A DNA stretch of 37,061 nt from an uncultured Pseudomonadota bacterium (GCA_903844895.1 CAIMVM010000361.1:1-37061); one strand, 5' to 3'; counted from the first letter of the stretch, positions 22,605 through 31,529 are shown. A program made the numbers and translations. Notes: a model not told the origin generated them from the letters alone.

Positions 22605-23134
22605 GTACTCTATTTCCTCCCTTTGAAAGGCAATCATCCCCGAAGAGTATCATTGTAATAGCAATTAAATGAGTAAACTATGAGAAAACTTGGCTAGCTT
22701 GAAATGCTCCCATAGAAAATGCGTTTTGTTCAAGGATTAAGTTGGCAGAATTATTAATTTATTTTTAATTAGTCGGTTTCTGTTCAAATGCCTTCCGCAG
22801 ATAAGAGGCTTCCTTCGAGAGGCAGATGATTTTAGACTATTATGGAGCGATGAGAGTTAAAAACAAGATTTTTGAGCCATTCTCCTAACCGACTTTGACA
22901 CCGAGTCCCAGGTCATTTCCGGCCAGTGCTTTTGTTCCCAAAGAAATGCCATATAATCTCCGCAGTAGATGCGGAGATTGTGGCGGAAATTCTCCGCACT
23001 AACAAGAATTATCTCCGCAAATTATGCGGAGAATAGGGGTGATAATCTCCGCATGACTGGCTAGTTAGAAGAAAAATCAAGCAACTTTTCCTAGTATTAA
23101 CTTTTGTCCAGAAAATTTGGGGAATTTCAAAGAC
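22605..23134. other. Long intergenic region upstream of htrA
   Basis: 530 bp without a gene. The half next to htrA has no strong sigma70 promoter; on the minus strand a TACAAT near 22663 lacks a matching -35 element, so an alternative sigma factor is possible. The distal half (22955-23053) holds the repeated CTCCGCA array. The segment in between shows only AT-rich sequence. Confidence 0.6.
22955..23053. repeat. Array of an AATCTCCGCA motif in two f-r-f triads, 55-bp period
   Basis: Clear copies are forward at 22955-22964, reverse at 22970-22979, forward at 22989-22998, forward at 23010-23019, reverse at 23025-23034 and forward at 23044-23053. A degenerate reverse copy lies near 22982-22991. 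Copies 1-3 and 4-6 are each offset by exactly 55 bases, and within each triad the starts are 0, +15 and +34. The spacers between motifs have largely diverged while the motif is kept. The first pair forms a perfect 10-bp hairpin and the fourth/fifth copies an 8-bp hairpin, both with 5-base loops. It lies downstream of an outer-membrane protein gene and upstream of htrA. The likeliest reading is a multi-site operator; a REP-like element is the alternative. Confidence 0.85.
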
Positions 23135-23815
23135 TTAAATATTAAGATTAAAAAGTAAGCCTAGCCAAGTTGTATAAAGAACTTCTTTACCGGTTTGGCC
23201 GCTAATCGTAACGGGCCAACTTTGCATGCGCCAAGCGAGGTCGAGGGAAAGGAGTTTTTTGGTGATGGGAATGATGCCGCCGATTTTAAAGTCAGTTCTC
23301 GAGCCCATGGAAGCTTTTACGCTATCTTCTGCTTTGAGGATTGAGGTCGTAATCATCTTTCCCTCAAAATAGACAGTACTGCCTTTACCAATATCAAAGG
23401 AAAACCCAGTATTGGCTCCATACCCAGAGCCTAGTCCACTTAGTGTGGTCGTGCCTTGATTGTTTACATCAATGGTAACTTTCGAAAACACGGGTCCCAG
23501 AAAGAAGCTTCCCACGTTAAAGAGAATGCTCGTATCTTGAAAGGAAATTTTAGTTTCGCTGCTGTTTAGGGCGAATTTGGTTTTATTGGTAAATTCATCC
23601 CAGTGAACTCCGAGATCTCCGTCTGTCCCTGCCCGGATTTTGAGCCCGTAGCCGATGGCCGTACTCGTGTCATTCATGGCGACCACTTTGCTTTTGTAAG
23701 TTGAAAATCCACCACCCGAGTACACTTGCATGCCGGCCCCAGTGGTTCCGGCATATGACAGTGTACTAAATAGGCTTAGGGCGATAATCGCGGATCTCAA
23801 CTGATAGTCTCCCAT
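23135..23815 (-). CDS. Small outer-membrane beta-barrel-like protein
   Basis: No family is recognised. A signal peptide ends at LSYA and is followed by about 205 residues of alternating hydrophobic/polar strands rich in Gly, Ser, Thr and aromatics, ending in LGLLFNLNI, as expected for an 8- to 10-strand outer-membrane barrel. ATG 23815 (MGDYQLRS) gives a clean signal peptide; the frame also reaches ATG 23845, which would add ten charged residues. Neither start has a strong ribosome binding site. It is transcribed towards the motif array and htrA. Its role (porin, adhesin or structural) cannot be told. Confidence 0.6.
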   Translation of the reverse strand: MGDYQLRSAIIALSLFSTLSYAGTTGAGMQVYSGGGFSTYKSKVVAMNDTSTAIGYGLKIRAGTDGDLGVHWDEFTNKTKFALNSSETKISFQDTSILFNVGSFFLGPVFSKVTIDVNNQGTTTLSGLGSGYGANTGFSFDIGKGSTVYFEGKMITTSILKAEDSVKASMGSRTDFKIGGIIPITKKLLSLDLAWRMQSWPVTISGQTGKEVLYTTWLGLLFNLNI

Positions 23816-23860
23816 GACGTTTCTCAGTCTTCGGTAGATCTCCATTCGTTTTAAAGTTTT

Positions 23861-23889
23861 GTGTTTTTATGGAAACCCTAAAAACACAG
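23861..23889 (-). other. AT-rich inverted repeat between two minus-strand genes
   Basis: TGTGTTTTTA (23861-23870) pairs perfectly with TAAAAACACA (23880-23889) across a 9-base loop. It lies between the arginase-family stop and the outer-membrane protein start. It could be a weak terminator or an operator; no T-run follows on the minus strand. Confidence 0.4.
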
Positions 23890-23912
23890 ATTAAAATTTT
23901 CAGATCAATATC

Positions 23913-24944
23913 TTAAGGCAGCGCGCAAAGAGCGCGGTAAACCATATTGGCGGCAAGACGGGAGGTTTGACCATTAAAATCGCGGCTTGGACATAATTCT
24001 GCTATATCTAGCAATCGACTCGAAGATGCAGTCATTAAGGATTCTAGACTCTCTAATACATCTTCTACAGGACAACCCAGTGGAGTCGAGGCACTGGTTC
24101 CCGGGGCAATCCAGGAAGAAAAAATATCAAGGTCTAAGGAAATGTGAAGTTTTCTAAGTATTTTATGGGAATCCTTCTTTCGATAGATGTCGAGGTGATC
24201 GTTGATAAAGTCACCAGGTTTTTTAGGAGATATCAAAGATTTGGAGGGGCTTTGACAAGAATCTTCGCTAGGAATCCAATTTTGGTTTTTAAACTCAATG
24301 ACTTTAATTTGATGTTTTCTTGCGTAATCAAATAAGGAAGCAGGGTTTCTTTCCTGCTGAATGCCAACTTCAAGTAAAGCTCGTCCAGAGTCTATGGAGT
24401 TTGGAAAATGTTCGATAATTCTCGAAAAAGGTGTGCCACTGTTGATGATTCCGCCCACTACAGGGCGCAGATCAAGGTGGGCGTCAAAATTGATAATGGG
24501 TATGATATCGCTTTCGTCTTGTTGAAGGCCTTTGTAGGACCCGAAACTAAAATCATGGCCTCCACCGATGACAACGATAGTTTCCACTTTCTTGCTAAAG
24601 AAAAATGCTACGACCCTAGCTAATTTTTCATGTGTTGTGGATATGTCATCGCCTAACGTAATATTTCCAGCGTCTATAATTCTCGGTCCTAAGGCGCTAA
24701 GTCCAGGTCTGTCGTAGAGAGCGTAAAAGGCTTTTCGAAATGCCGAAGGGCCTTCTTTAGCACCTGGATTCCCGTGATTTGAGAGAACCCCTCTGTCATC
24801 GGGGACGCCGATTAGAATTATCTTTTTCTCTAAAGAATCTTCACCTTCATTTAGCAGGGAGTGGGCCGATTGGCCTAGGGTTTCCTCGCGAGTTTTAAGA
24901 GACGTTGGATGAATCGGTGTCAACAGTTCTAATATGTGTTTCAT
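23913..24944 (-). CDS. Arginase/formimidoylglutamase-family ureohydrolase
   Basis: A binuclear-manganese ureohydrolase. The ligand motifs are complete: GGGHDFSFG (His130), NFDAHLD (Asp154, His156, Asp158) and SLDLDIF (Asp271, Asp273). The NSGTPFSRII segment resembles formimidoylglutamase (HutG) more than arginase or agmatinase, but no other histidine-degradation gene is nearby, so the substrate is open. The 343-residue length includes an N-terminal extension of about 40 residues. The start overlaps the aroC stop by four bases (ATGA), making it the last gene of the kdsB operon. Confidence 0.8.
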   Translation of the reverse strand: MKHILELLTPIHPTSLKTREETLGQSAHSLLNEGEDSLEKKIILIGVPDDRGVLSNHGNPGAKEGPSAFRKAFYALYDRPGLSALGPRIIDAGNITLGDDISTTHEKLARVVAFFFSKKVETIVVIGGGHDFSFGSYKGLQQDESDIIPIINFDAHLDLRPVVGGIINSGTPFSRIIEHFPNSIDSGRALLEVGIQQERNPASLFDYARKHQIKVIEFKNQNWIPSEDSCQSPSKSLISPKKPGDFINDHLDIYRKKDSHKILRKLHISLDLDIFSSWIAPGTSASTPLGCPVEDVLESLESLMTASSSRLLDIAELCPSRDFNGQTSRLAANMVYRALCALP

Positions 24945-26023
24945 GGGATCTCCCTTGTCTTTTGCGCTAAAAACATATCAAGTACAACGATGTAGGCCAT
25001 AGCTTCGACAATCGGTACCGCTCGCGGTAGCACACACGGGTCATGGCGGCCTCCGGCTTCTATCTTTACGGGCTGGCCTTCTTGGTTGAGCGTATCTACT
25101 TCTTTTCCTAAAGTCGCTACAGGTTTAAAACCAACCCGAAAAGCAAGGGGGTGCCCGGTAGAAATACCGCCCTGCACGCCACCATGGCGATTGGATTCAG
25201 GGCAAACGGCTCCTTCTTTTAAGGTAAAGCCATCGTTATGTTCAGAGCCCAGCATGAATGTGGCTCCTAAACCCTCACCGATTTCAAAACTTTTGGAAGC
25301 GGGGAGGCTCAGCATGGCTTTGGCGAGTTCGGCTTCAAGCTTTGCAAATACGGGCTCACCCAGTCCCGCTGGAATGCCGCTCACGAGGCATTGAATGGTG
25401 CCGCCAACGCTATCGCCGGCCTTCTTGACATCGCTAATGAGAGTTTCGAAGGCCCTGGCAGCTATGGGGTCAGGACAGCGAACAACACTTTGGTCGACCT
25501 CCCCACGGGTGGGAGTATTTTTTACATTGGCACGTAAATCCTTAATGGTGTCGACCCAAGCGACGACTGAAAGAGAAAGCCCGAACGCTTCTAACACCTG
25601 TTCTGCAACCGCTCCTGAAATCACCCTTCCGATGGTCTCCCGTGCACTGGATCTGCCGCCACCACTTTGGGGCTTGATGCCAAATTTCTTTTCCCAGGAC
25701 CAATCGGCATGGGAAGGACGGTAGACTTTTTCGAGGTGAGCGTAGTCTTCAGGCTTTTGGTCTTGATTAAATATCGCAAAACAGAGAGGGCTGCCGAGAG
25801 TTCGGCCATTTTGCAGTCCGGAGAGGGCTACCAAGAGATCTTTTTCTTGGCGAGGGGAGGTAAGAGCGCTTTGGCCAGGCCTTCGCCGTTCGAGCCAGGT
25901 TTGTATGCGCTTTAAGTCGATTTCAAGGTTTCCTGGGACGCCATCTATTAATGCCCCCACGGCATAGCCATGAGACTCTCCAAAAGTACTGGTTCTGTAA
26001 AAACTACCCAATTGATTTGCCAT
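24941..26023 (-). CDS. aroC: Chorismate synthase
   Basis: It catalyses the last shikimate-pathway step, EPSP to chorismate, using reduced FMN. Hallmarks visible are STFGESHG at the N-terminus, YRPSHADWSW, GGGRSSARET and the C-terminal GRHDPCVLPRAVPIVEAM. The 360-residue length is typical. It follows the large metallopeptidase gene by eight bases, with AAGG six bases before its ATG, and overlaps the arginase-family gene by four bases. Sitting in an envelope operon is unusual for this housekeeping enzyme but does not change the assignment. Confidence 0.96.
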   Translation of the reverse strand: MANQLGSFYRTSTFGESHGYAVGALIDGVPGNLEIDLKRIQTWLERRRPGQSALTSPRQEKDLLVALSGLQNGRTLGSPLCFAIFNQDQKPEDYAHLEKVYRPSHADWSWEKKFGIKPQSGGGRSSARETIGRVISGAVAEQVLEAFGLSLSVVAWVDTIKDLRANVKNTPTRGEVDQSVVRCPDPIAARAFETLISDVKKAGDSVGGTIQCLVSGIPAGLGEPVFAKLEAELAKAMLSLPASKSFEIGEGLGATFMLGSEHNDGFTLKEGAVCPESNRHGGVQGGISTGHPLAFRVGFKPVATLGKEVDTLNQEGQPVKIEAGGRHDPCVLPRAVPIVEAMAYIVVLDMFLAQKTREIP

Positions 26024-26031
26024 AAAAGACC

Positions 26032-29000
26032 TTAAAAGTAATTGTCAAAACTAAACTTTGCAAATACCTCAAAAGGATTGCCGACAAGTTGACCAACGCC
26101 TAAACCAGCTGTGAATTTAACGCCTTTATTTTCAAACTGCAAATCAAGATTGTAGCCGTGAGCCGCTTTTAAAACAGTGCCAGAAGGTGGGGTAGGGCGC
26201 TGATTCCAAGCGCCGCCATAGTTGAAAAATGCGGTAAAATCCAAACGGTCAAAGTAGAAAATAAAGCGATATTTTTCGATGGATCCAATAACCGGAATCG
26301 TCCAATTTACCTTGGCGCGGCCTTGAGTATCTCCTGGAACCCCAGATAGTAGGCCATTCGTGGGAGTCAGGGCGAAATTATTTTGGTTAAGCCCCCCACC
26401 ACTTCCAGGAATAAAAGTTTTAAGTGGGGTGTAAAGTTCTTTCAAGAAAGGCATTTTCTTGCCTCGCGTGCGCGATGTTTCAGCGCCGAGAATGAGCTGT
26501 GAACTCGCGATGCGGCGCGAAAGAGTAAGGGAGGTCTCGAACTTATTGTAATCAAAGTTTTTGCTGAGCGATTCTGTTGTAAAGGTGCCGCCCAAATTGA
26601 ACCCTACGCGCCATTGGGCGAAAGAGCGTCCCGTAGATAATTGCCCCCCTGGTTCCCAAAGAGTTCCGATCCTAGAGAGGTTGGGTCCATATAAAGTCGT
26701 TAGACTGGCTCCTTTTATACCTAGGGAATAGTTCAAGCGTTGGTCGCCTAAATGGACATAGTTCGAAGCCTCGAAACGAGCGCCCACTTCATCGTAATAG
26801 CTGACAGTGCCTCGCCCTGTCGCAGGATCTCGAATAAATCCGTTATACGTCTGTTTTTTGTACCCAGAAAGACTTAAAAGCGTTTTAAAGCGATTTGAGG
26901 TTAAGGTAACGTCTACAGAAGGGAATTTACTTTCCACACCCACGAGAACGGTAGCTCTGACGGTTTCATTTTGGAGACTATCCACGAGGGGAATGGAAAT
27001 AATACCCATTTGAAGCCCCATGGCATCATCGCCTCCTACCCAAGGAAAGAGGAGAGCTGGGCGGGCTTTCCACTTATAGGGCTCGGCTGTAACGGGTGGA
27101 GCGGATGCTTGGCTGGGTGTTGCTTTAGAATCAGGGGGCAGGGAAACATCTACCCCTGAAGAAACAATTCGGTCTAGCGGTAGAGCTCCCTTTAGAGCGC
27201 GATCTGTATCGAGAGTCAGCTGATCCCAAGTTGATTGAGGCTCAAGGGGGGGCGGAGTGGCTTCCTCTGGTTTTTCCTTTTCAAGAGCCGGGATGGGAGC
27301 TTGTCCCGGAATTAGCGATTCCGTGGCGGCGAGAATCGGGGATTTGCCATTGGCGTTCAAGGAAGTATCTGGATTCCGATTTTTTGAATCTTCGGCTTTT
27401 GTTGCGGAGAGGGGCGGTAGTTCACCTAGTTTTGATTTCAACTTGGTCATATGGGACCAGAAATCGGTTTCTAGCATAGATTTCGAAAAAGAAGGGATGC
27501 CTTCAGCTGTGCTGGCGGGAGAAGATGGGTGGGACTTTCTTAGGGAGTAAAGGATGGGTGAAAGATGTCCCGTGGCTCCGGGGCATTTAAATTTTTTTTC
27601 ATGACTTGGGTCGATTTTTTTCAAGCTGTAACCGTCATGTTCTTTAAGAGCCGCAATCAACTCCCCGGATTCCAAACCGAAAACTGAAACTAAATAGTCA
27701 TCAAAAGGAAGTGTTTCTATGCATGCGGCGTTGTCATCGATGCGCCATAAGGATTGTGTAAGTCCATCCGCCGTCAGCACCCAAGTCTGATCTCCAGCAA
27801 AGGCAATTTTTATAGGGTCGGCATTTTCATGCCATTTCAAGGTTTGAATTTCGTTAGTATTCCGCTTCCAAACTTGTATTTTATAGCGGTCGCCAAGCAG
27901 CGTTTGCTCTGAGACTTTAAACCAGATTTCGCCAATCGTTGGACGTCCGAGTTTCGGGTCTAAAAAGCTCTTTGTACCTAGGATATTCATCGTCTGTGGA
28001 AGCGTATATTTGGCGTTGCAGTTTGGTTTTAAAAAATAGTTAGATTCTGAGGCAAGATTTTTTTTGATGTCTTTAAGTACCAGAAAACAGAGCCATGTGT
28101 CCTCTCCGTGCCAAATGGACCAGGCAATCCGATCTCCCGTGTCAAAAAGCTTTTCCACGCCATTAACAGCAGCAATTTTCTTCCATTTTCCCCCTGGCGT
28201 CCTCGCGATCATCATATCCGGGGAGTCAAGGCTACGTTTTCTTTCTCCTCTTTGCATCATGATTTCTATGTCGCTATTTTCAATTTTAGTTCCTTGACTT
28301 GGTTTTTGGGCCAAGGACGTATTGCTATCGTTCCACTTAATGGCCCATTGGGAATCGGGATCAAACAAGATTTCTTTGCCCTTTTGGGTCCCACTGCTCA
28401 AAGGGGCATCCATGGACAATGAGTTTCCGGAAACCGCTAAGGAATGTAATTGTGCGAGTTTAAGCCGTGGAGATTTTGACTCCGTAAGTTGCTTGGAAAG
28501 TCGTTGGTTTTGCCAGAATGAAGTGGTTTCTGTTTTGTATTCTTCCCAGAGTTTGGCGCCGTTTTTACCTAATTGATTTTCAAGAGCCCGATCAAAGGGC
28601 ATAAATCCGTTAAAAGGCAATGCTGCCCATGGCCAAAGCCACGGTGCAGAATAAAACCTAAAGTCTTTGAGGAATGCTGGAAGTTGATTCGGGTTGGGAT
28701 TCTTTTTTATGGCTTTTAAGTTTATCCATCTCACAAAGGAACCTACTGTCGGATATCCCTCTTGGGCCCAATTGCTATCTGAATAAAGAGCATGGAGTTT
28801 GTCATAGGAAGGCCAATGCCCACTTAAGGCATGATATCTCTCATACATCATTTGAGTTGTAGAACGCGATGAGACTGATAAGGCTTCGGCTAGGCCTTCA
28901 ATGTACCATGAGGGCATCCAAATGAGATTAAGAGTGGCGCCCGGGGGGCCAAAAATATTATAGAAATGTAGATACATGGTCGAGTGGGTGTACTCGTGCC

Positions 29001-29340
29001 AAGCAAGGTCCCTTTCAAATTGCCCCATGGTTTGAAGTTCAACTTGATCAAAAATCCAGTTGGCAAAGGAGGCATTTGAAGTGACTGCAGAGCTGATCAC
29101 AGGTAGGGGTTTGCCTTCTCGGTTCTTTTCGAACCAGGCTTCAAAAACCGGCTTCGCAGCTTCCAGTGAGTTTAATATCATGGGGCCTTCGTGCTTGACC
29201 CTGGAGTCGACATAAATGGAGAAATCTTTTGCCATGATTTGGTTGTATTTTATGCCGTCTTGAGAAATGCCGAAATTGATGGGTAGGGCTTCCGATCGAG
29301 GGATCCAGAAAAAAAACATAACGAGATACATGTAGATCAT
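26032..29340 (-). CDS. HExxH metallopeptidase/beta-propeller/outer-membrane barrel fusion
   Basis: A 1102-residue exported protein (signal peptide 1-18). Residues about 40-290 look like a gluzincin (peptidase MA-like) domain: WHEYTH supplies zinc ligands His115 and His119 and catalytic Glu116, and WYIEGLAEA supplies Glu148 as third ligand. Residues about 295-610 contain repeated beta strands with tryptophans, like a TolB-type propeller. Residues about 610-750 form a Pro/Ser/Glu-rich linker. The last 340 or so residues alternate like beta-barrel strands and end in FAKFSFDNYF, with the terminal Phe typical of outer-membrane proteins. It overlaps the kdsB stop by four bases. The likely role is a surface- or periplasm-facing protease anchored by its own barrel; the substrate is unknown. 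Confidence 0.7.
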   Translation of the reverse strand: MIYMYLVMFFFWIPRSEALPINFGISQDGIKYNQIMAKDFSIYVDSRVKHEGPMILNSLEAAKPVFEAWFEKNREGKPLPVISSAVTSNASFANWIFDQVELQTMGQFERDLAWHEYTHSTMYLHFYNIFGPPGATLNLIWMPSWYIEGLAEALSVSSRSTTQMMYERYHALSGHWPSYDKLHALYSDSNWAQEGYPTVGSFVRWINLKAIKKNPNPNQLPAFLKDFRFYSAPWLWPWAALPFNGFMPFDRALENQLGKNGAKLWEEYKTETTSFWQNQRLSKQLTESKSPRLKLAQLHSLAVSGNSLSMDAPLSSGTQKGKEILFDPDSQWAIKWNDSNTSLAQKPSQGTKIENSDIEIMMQRGERKRSLDSPDMMIARTPGGKWKKIAAVNGVEKLFDTGDRIAWSIWHGEDTWLCFLVLKDIKKNLASESNYFLKPNCNAKYTLPQTMNILGTKSFLDPKLGRPTIGEIWFKVSEQTLLGDRYKIQVWKRNTNEIQTLKWHENADPIKIAFAGDQTWVLTADGLTQSLWRIDDNAACIETLPFDDYLVSVFGLESGELIAALKEHDGYSLKKIDPSHEKKFKCPGATGHLSPILYSLRKSHPSSPASTAEGIPSFSKSMLETDFWSHMTKLKSKLGELPPLSATKAEDSKNRNPDTSLNANGKSPILAATESLIPGQAPIPALEKEKPEEATPPPLEPQSTWDQLTLDTDRALKGALPLDRIVSSGVDVSLPPDSKATPSQASAPPVTAEPYKWKARPALLFPWVGGDDAMGLQMGIISIPLVDSLQNETVRATVLVGVESKFPSVDVTLTSNRFKTLLSLSGYKKQTYNGFIRDPATGRGTVSYYDEVGARFEASNYVHLGDQRLNYSLGIKGASLTTLYGPNLSRIGTLWEPGGQLSTGRSFAQWRVGFNLGGTFTTESLSKNFDYNKFETSLTLSRRIASSQLILGAETSRTRGKKMPFLKELYTPLKTFIPGSGGGLNQNNFALTPTNGLLSGVPGDTQGRAKVNWTIPVIGSIEKYRFIFYFDRLDFTAFFNYGGAWNQRPTPPSGTVLKAAHGYNLDLQFENKGVKFTAGLGVGQLVGNPFEVFAKFSFDNYF

Positions 29341-30071
29341 CTTCTAGCCTCGAAGATTCTTCTGGCTTTTTCAAGGTCTTCTGCAGTATCAATTCCTAGG
29401 CTGGAAACCTTTGATTCGACAACTAAAATAGACATGCCTCCTTCTAAAGCGCGAAGTTGCTCCAATTTTTCGGCGGTTTCTAGCGGAGATGGTTCCATGG
29501 CCACAAAGTTCATTAAGCTATCTTTTCTAAAAACATAGACCCCTTGATGCTGTAGCCATGACCCAGGAGTGGAGTCCCGATAGTGCGGTATGGGACTTCT
29601 TGAAAAATAAAGAGCTTTGCGGTGAGCAGTAACAGCTACTTTTACAACATTGGGATTTCCCATCCCTTCCGCTCCTTGGCGTTTAAAGGCTAAGGTAGCC
29701 ATGTCTGCGTCGGACAATTCAAATTCTTCCATAAGGGTGATTAAAGTTGCTGGATCCGCAAAGGGTTCGTCCCCCTGAAGGTTCATAATAAAACCCTCTG
29801 CAAACCGGCTCGCAACTTCAGCACATCGATCAGTACCAGACTCGTGGTCTGGGCGGGTTAAGACAGCTTCTATATTATCTTTGAGGCATAGGCTTGCAAT
29901 TTGTTCAGAATCCGTTGCTACGACGATCCGCACCCCAAGTTTGGCTAAAGGTGCTACATTTTCTACGACCCGGATGATCAAGGGCTTGCCATGAAGATCA
30001 ACTAAGGGCTTCTGGGGAAGCCTTGTGCTATTAAGTCGGGCAGGAATAATTACCAGCCAGGGATGTTTCAT
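29337..30071 (-). CDS. kdsB: 3-deoxy-manno-octulosonate cytidylyltransferase
   Basis: It activates Kdo with CTP to CMP-Kdo for the lipopolysaccharide inner core. The N-terminal nucleotide-binding segment VIIPARLNSTRLPQKPL is the KdsB signature, and RPDHESGTDRCAEVA and NLQGDEPF are the other conserved blocks. The 244-residue length is standard. GGAG lies five bases before the ATG. It is the first gene of the minus-strand operon and is divergent from the sigma-like gene, with a 115-bp shared upstream region. Confidence 0.95.
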   Translation of the reverse strand: MKHPWLVIIPARLNSTRLPQKPLVDLHGKPLIIRVVENVAPLAKLGVRIVVATDSEQIASLCLKDNIEAVLTRPDHESGTDRCAEVASRFAEGFIMNLQGDEPFADPATLITLMEEFELSDADMATLAFKRQGAEGMGNPNVVKVAVTAHRKALYFSRSPIPHYRDSTPGSWLQHQGVYVFRKDSLMNFVAMEPSPLETAEKLEQLRALEGGMSILVVESKVSSLGIDTAEDLEKARRIFEARR

Positions 30072-30147
30072 ACTTACTCCGCCAACGAAATTTTACAAGT
30101 TTACCCAGACTATTTTACCATGAAAGCAGATTTTCTACTTTTTGTGG

Positions 30148-30161
30148 TACTATAGATAGTA
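30148..30161 (+). promoter_or_regulatory. Palindrome in the kdsB/sigma-like divergent promoter region
   Basis: TACTAT and ATAGTA form six-base inverted arms with a 2-base spacer, 26 bases before the sigma-like ATG; CTATAG recurs at 30170-30175. It may be an operator or part of an extracytoplasmic-function-type promoter. No clear sigma70 hexamers are in phase with it. Confidence 0.4.
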
Positions 30162-30186
30162 TGTAACTTCTATAGGGAGTCAAAAG

Positions 30187-30618
30187 ATGAGCCTAAGCCC
30201 ATCCAGTCTTAGCTATTACTTAAATACACTTTGTCCCTTGTCCGACAAGTTGTTTCAATTTTCCCATGCCTGCCTTCTTGAAAGAGAAGCTGCGCTCGAG
30301 TTAACGCGAAGCACCTTTACTGAAATTGCTGACAATCTTCCAAGTCCAGGCGATGGTGATACAGATCTAGTCGCTTTGATTCGAACAGCATGGAAACGAT
30401 TGGATCGCCAAGTACAGTACACTGCACCAAAGTCTGGACATAGAATTTTTCAGGAAGTCTTTTCTAAGATGAATCTTGAAAGTCGCGCTGCCTTGATCTC
30501 CATAGATTTTTTAGGATTGGACGAAGAGCAGACTGCATATGCGTTGGGTTTGAATGAGGCAGAGGTTTGCAAAGCGCTTTCTGCCGGTCGCAAATTATTA
30601 ATCAATGGAAATTATTGA
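30187..30618 (+). CDS. Degenerate sigma70-family (ECF-like) protein
   Basis: Only 143 residues. The C-terminal third resembles sigma region 4 (MNLESRAALISIDFLGL, then EEQTAYALGLNEAEVCKALS, a helix-turn-helix with the spacing of ECF sigma factors). The N-terminal part is helical and could be a worn region 2 (EREAALELTRSTFTEIAD), but it lacks the usual DxxQE and aromatic promoter-melting residues. Full ECF sigmas are about 170-200 residues. The next gene, nine bases away, looks like an anti-sigma factor, which supports the assignment by context. GGGAG lies seven bases before ATG 30187. Confidence 0.55.
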   Translation: MSLSPSSLSYYLNTLCPLSDKLFQFSHACLLEREAALELTRSTFTEIADNLPSPGDGDTDLVALIRTAWKRLDRQVQYTAPKSGHRIFQEVFSKMNLESRAALISIDFLGLDEEQTAYALGLNEAEVCKALSAGRKLLINGNY

Positions 30619-30627
30619 GGGATTCCA

Positions 30628-31476
30628 ATGAAGACTAATCTATATCAAAGTATGAGTGACGATGAACTTTTCTTTAGTCTTGTAGATCGTTATGCTGCCG
30701 GTGAAATCCCAGCCGAGGTGTCGTCACGATTTGATGCACTTCTTCAAAGACCAGACTACAAAGATAAAGTCGAAGTCTTTAAAAAGGCCCATGGAAAGCT
30801 ACAGCTGGTTATGGATGGTTTCTATTTAAATGAGGAGCAAACTATAGAAATTCGAAGTTTTGCCCAGGGTGCTTCCAATATGACAGAAGATGAGCAGCAG
30901 GGAATCGACGATCTTGGCAATGAATCTAAAATTTCTGGCATGTTTCGGTTTCTTGTATTCATCGCAGTATTTGGACTCGTTATTGGTGGCGCTATTTGGA
31001 AATTTACCCCTGAAAAACACGGAAAGTTTGACGCCTTATATTATTTGTCTTACGAAAGTACAGTTTTAGCAAATGATCCAGTAGGAAGAATGGATATTGT
31101 CACAGCAGATCCTTCTGAATTGGAGAATTATTTTGCAAAGTATCCGAATCTTGGCTTTAAAGTAAACCTACTAACTGTACCAACAGGTTGGACCGTGAAA
31201 GGCGCAACGGTCATAGACTATGATTTCACTAAAGTAGGAGCGATACTTTATTCCCAAAATGACGGATCTGATCATTTAGTACAGTTTGTTTGGAAGAGCA
31301 AAAAAGAAGATTTGCCAACTGCATACGAAGGGAAGGAAGGCGACCTAACCTACGCCTCCTATACTAGCGAGGCCACAAACCTTATCTCCTATAGCAATGG
31401 CGATGATACAAGTACGCTTCTCGTGGGACGGCTTTCTGCGGTGCAAATGGCAAAAATTGCAGCAGCTAAGCGCTGA
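30628..31476 (+). CDS. Anti-sigma-factor-like single-pass membrane protein
   Basis: A cytoplasmic helical N-terminus (about residues 1-100, including DDELFFSLVDRYAAGEI) is followed by one transmembrane helix (about 108-126) and a periplasmic domain of about 150 residues. The periplasmic pattern TADPSELENYFAKYPNLGFKV followed by GWTVKGATVIDYDFTKVGAI matches the sensor half of many ECF anti-sigma factors. The HxxxCxxC zinc-binding motif of the ZAS type is absent. Topology, position and the sigma-like neighbour support the call; the signal sensed is unknown. Confidence 0.6.
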   Translation: MKTNLYQSMSDDELFFSLVDRYAAGEIPAEVSSRFDALLQRPDYKDKVEVFKKAHGKLQLVMDGFYLNEEQTIEIRSFAQGASNMTEDEQQGIDDLGNESKISGMFRFLVFIAVFGLVIGGAIWKFTPEKHGKFDALYYLSYESTVLANDPVGRMDIVTADPSELENYFAKYPNLGFKVNLLTVPTGWTVKGATVIDYDFTKVGAILYSQNDGSDHLVQFVWKSKKEDLPTAYEGKEGDLTYASYTSEATNLISYSNGDDTSTLLVGRLSAVQMAKIAAAKR

Positions 31477-31529
31477 ATTGCAAAAAACTTTGCGTCAGTA
31501 TCGTGCCGCTTTTTTCGCTTTATCTTTTT

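Noticed and set aside
22955-23053. CRISPR array
   Set aside because: The repeat is only about 10 bp, orientation alternates, spacers are 5-11 bases and no cas genes are present.
25086-25724. Plus-strand ORFs of about 100 codons opposite aroC
   Set aside because: They are shadows of the GC-skewed aroC codons; aroC itself is unambiguous.
27231-28576. Several plus-strand ORFs of 60-104 codons
   Set aside because: They lie antisense to the large metallopeptidase gene, have no ribosome binding sites and no recognisable domains.
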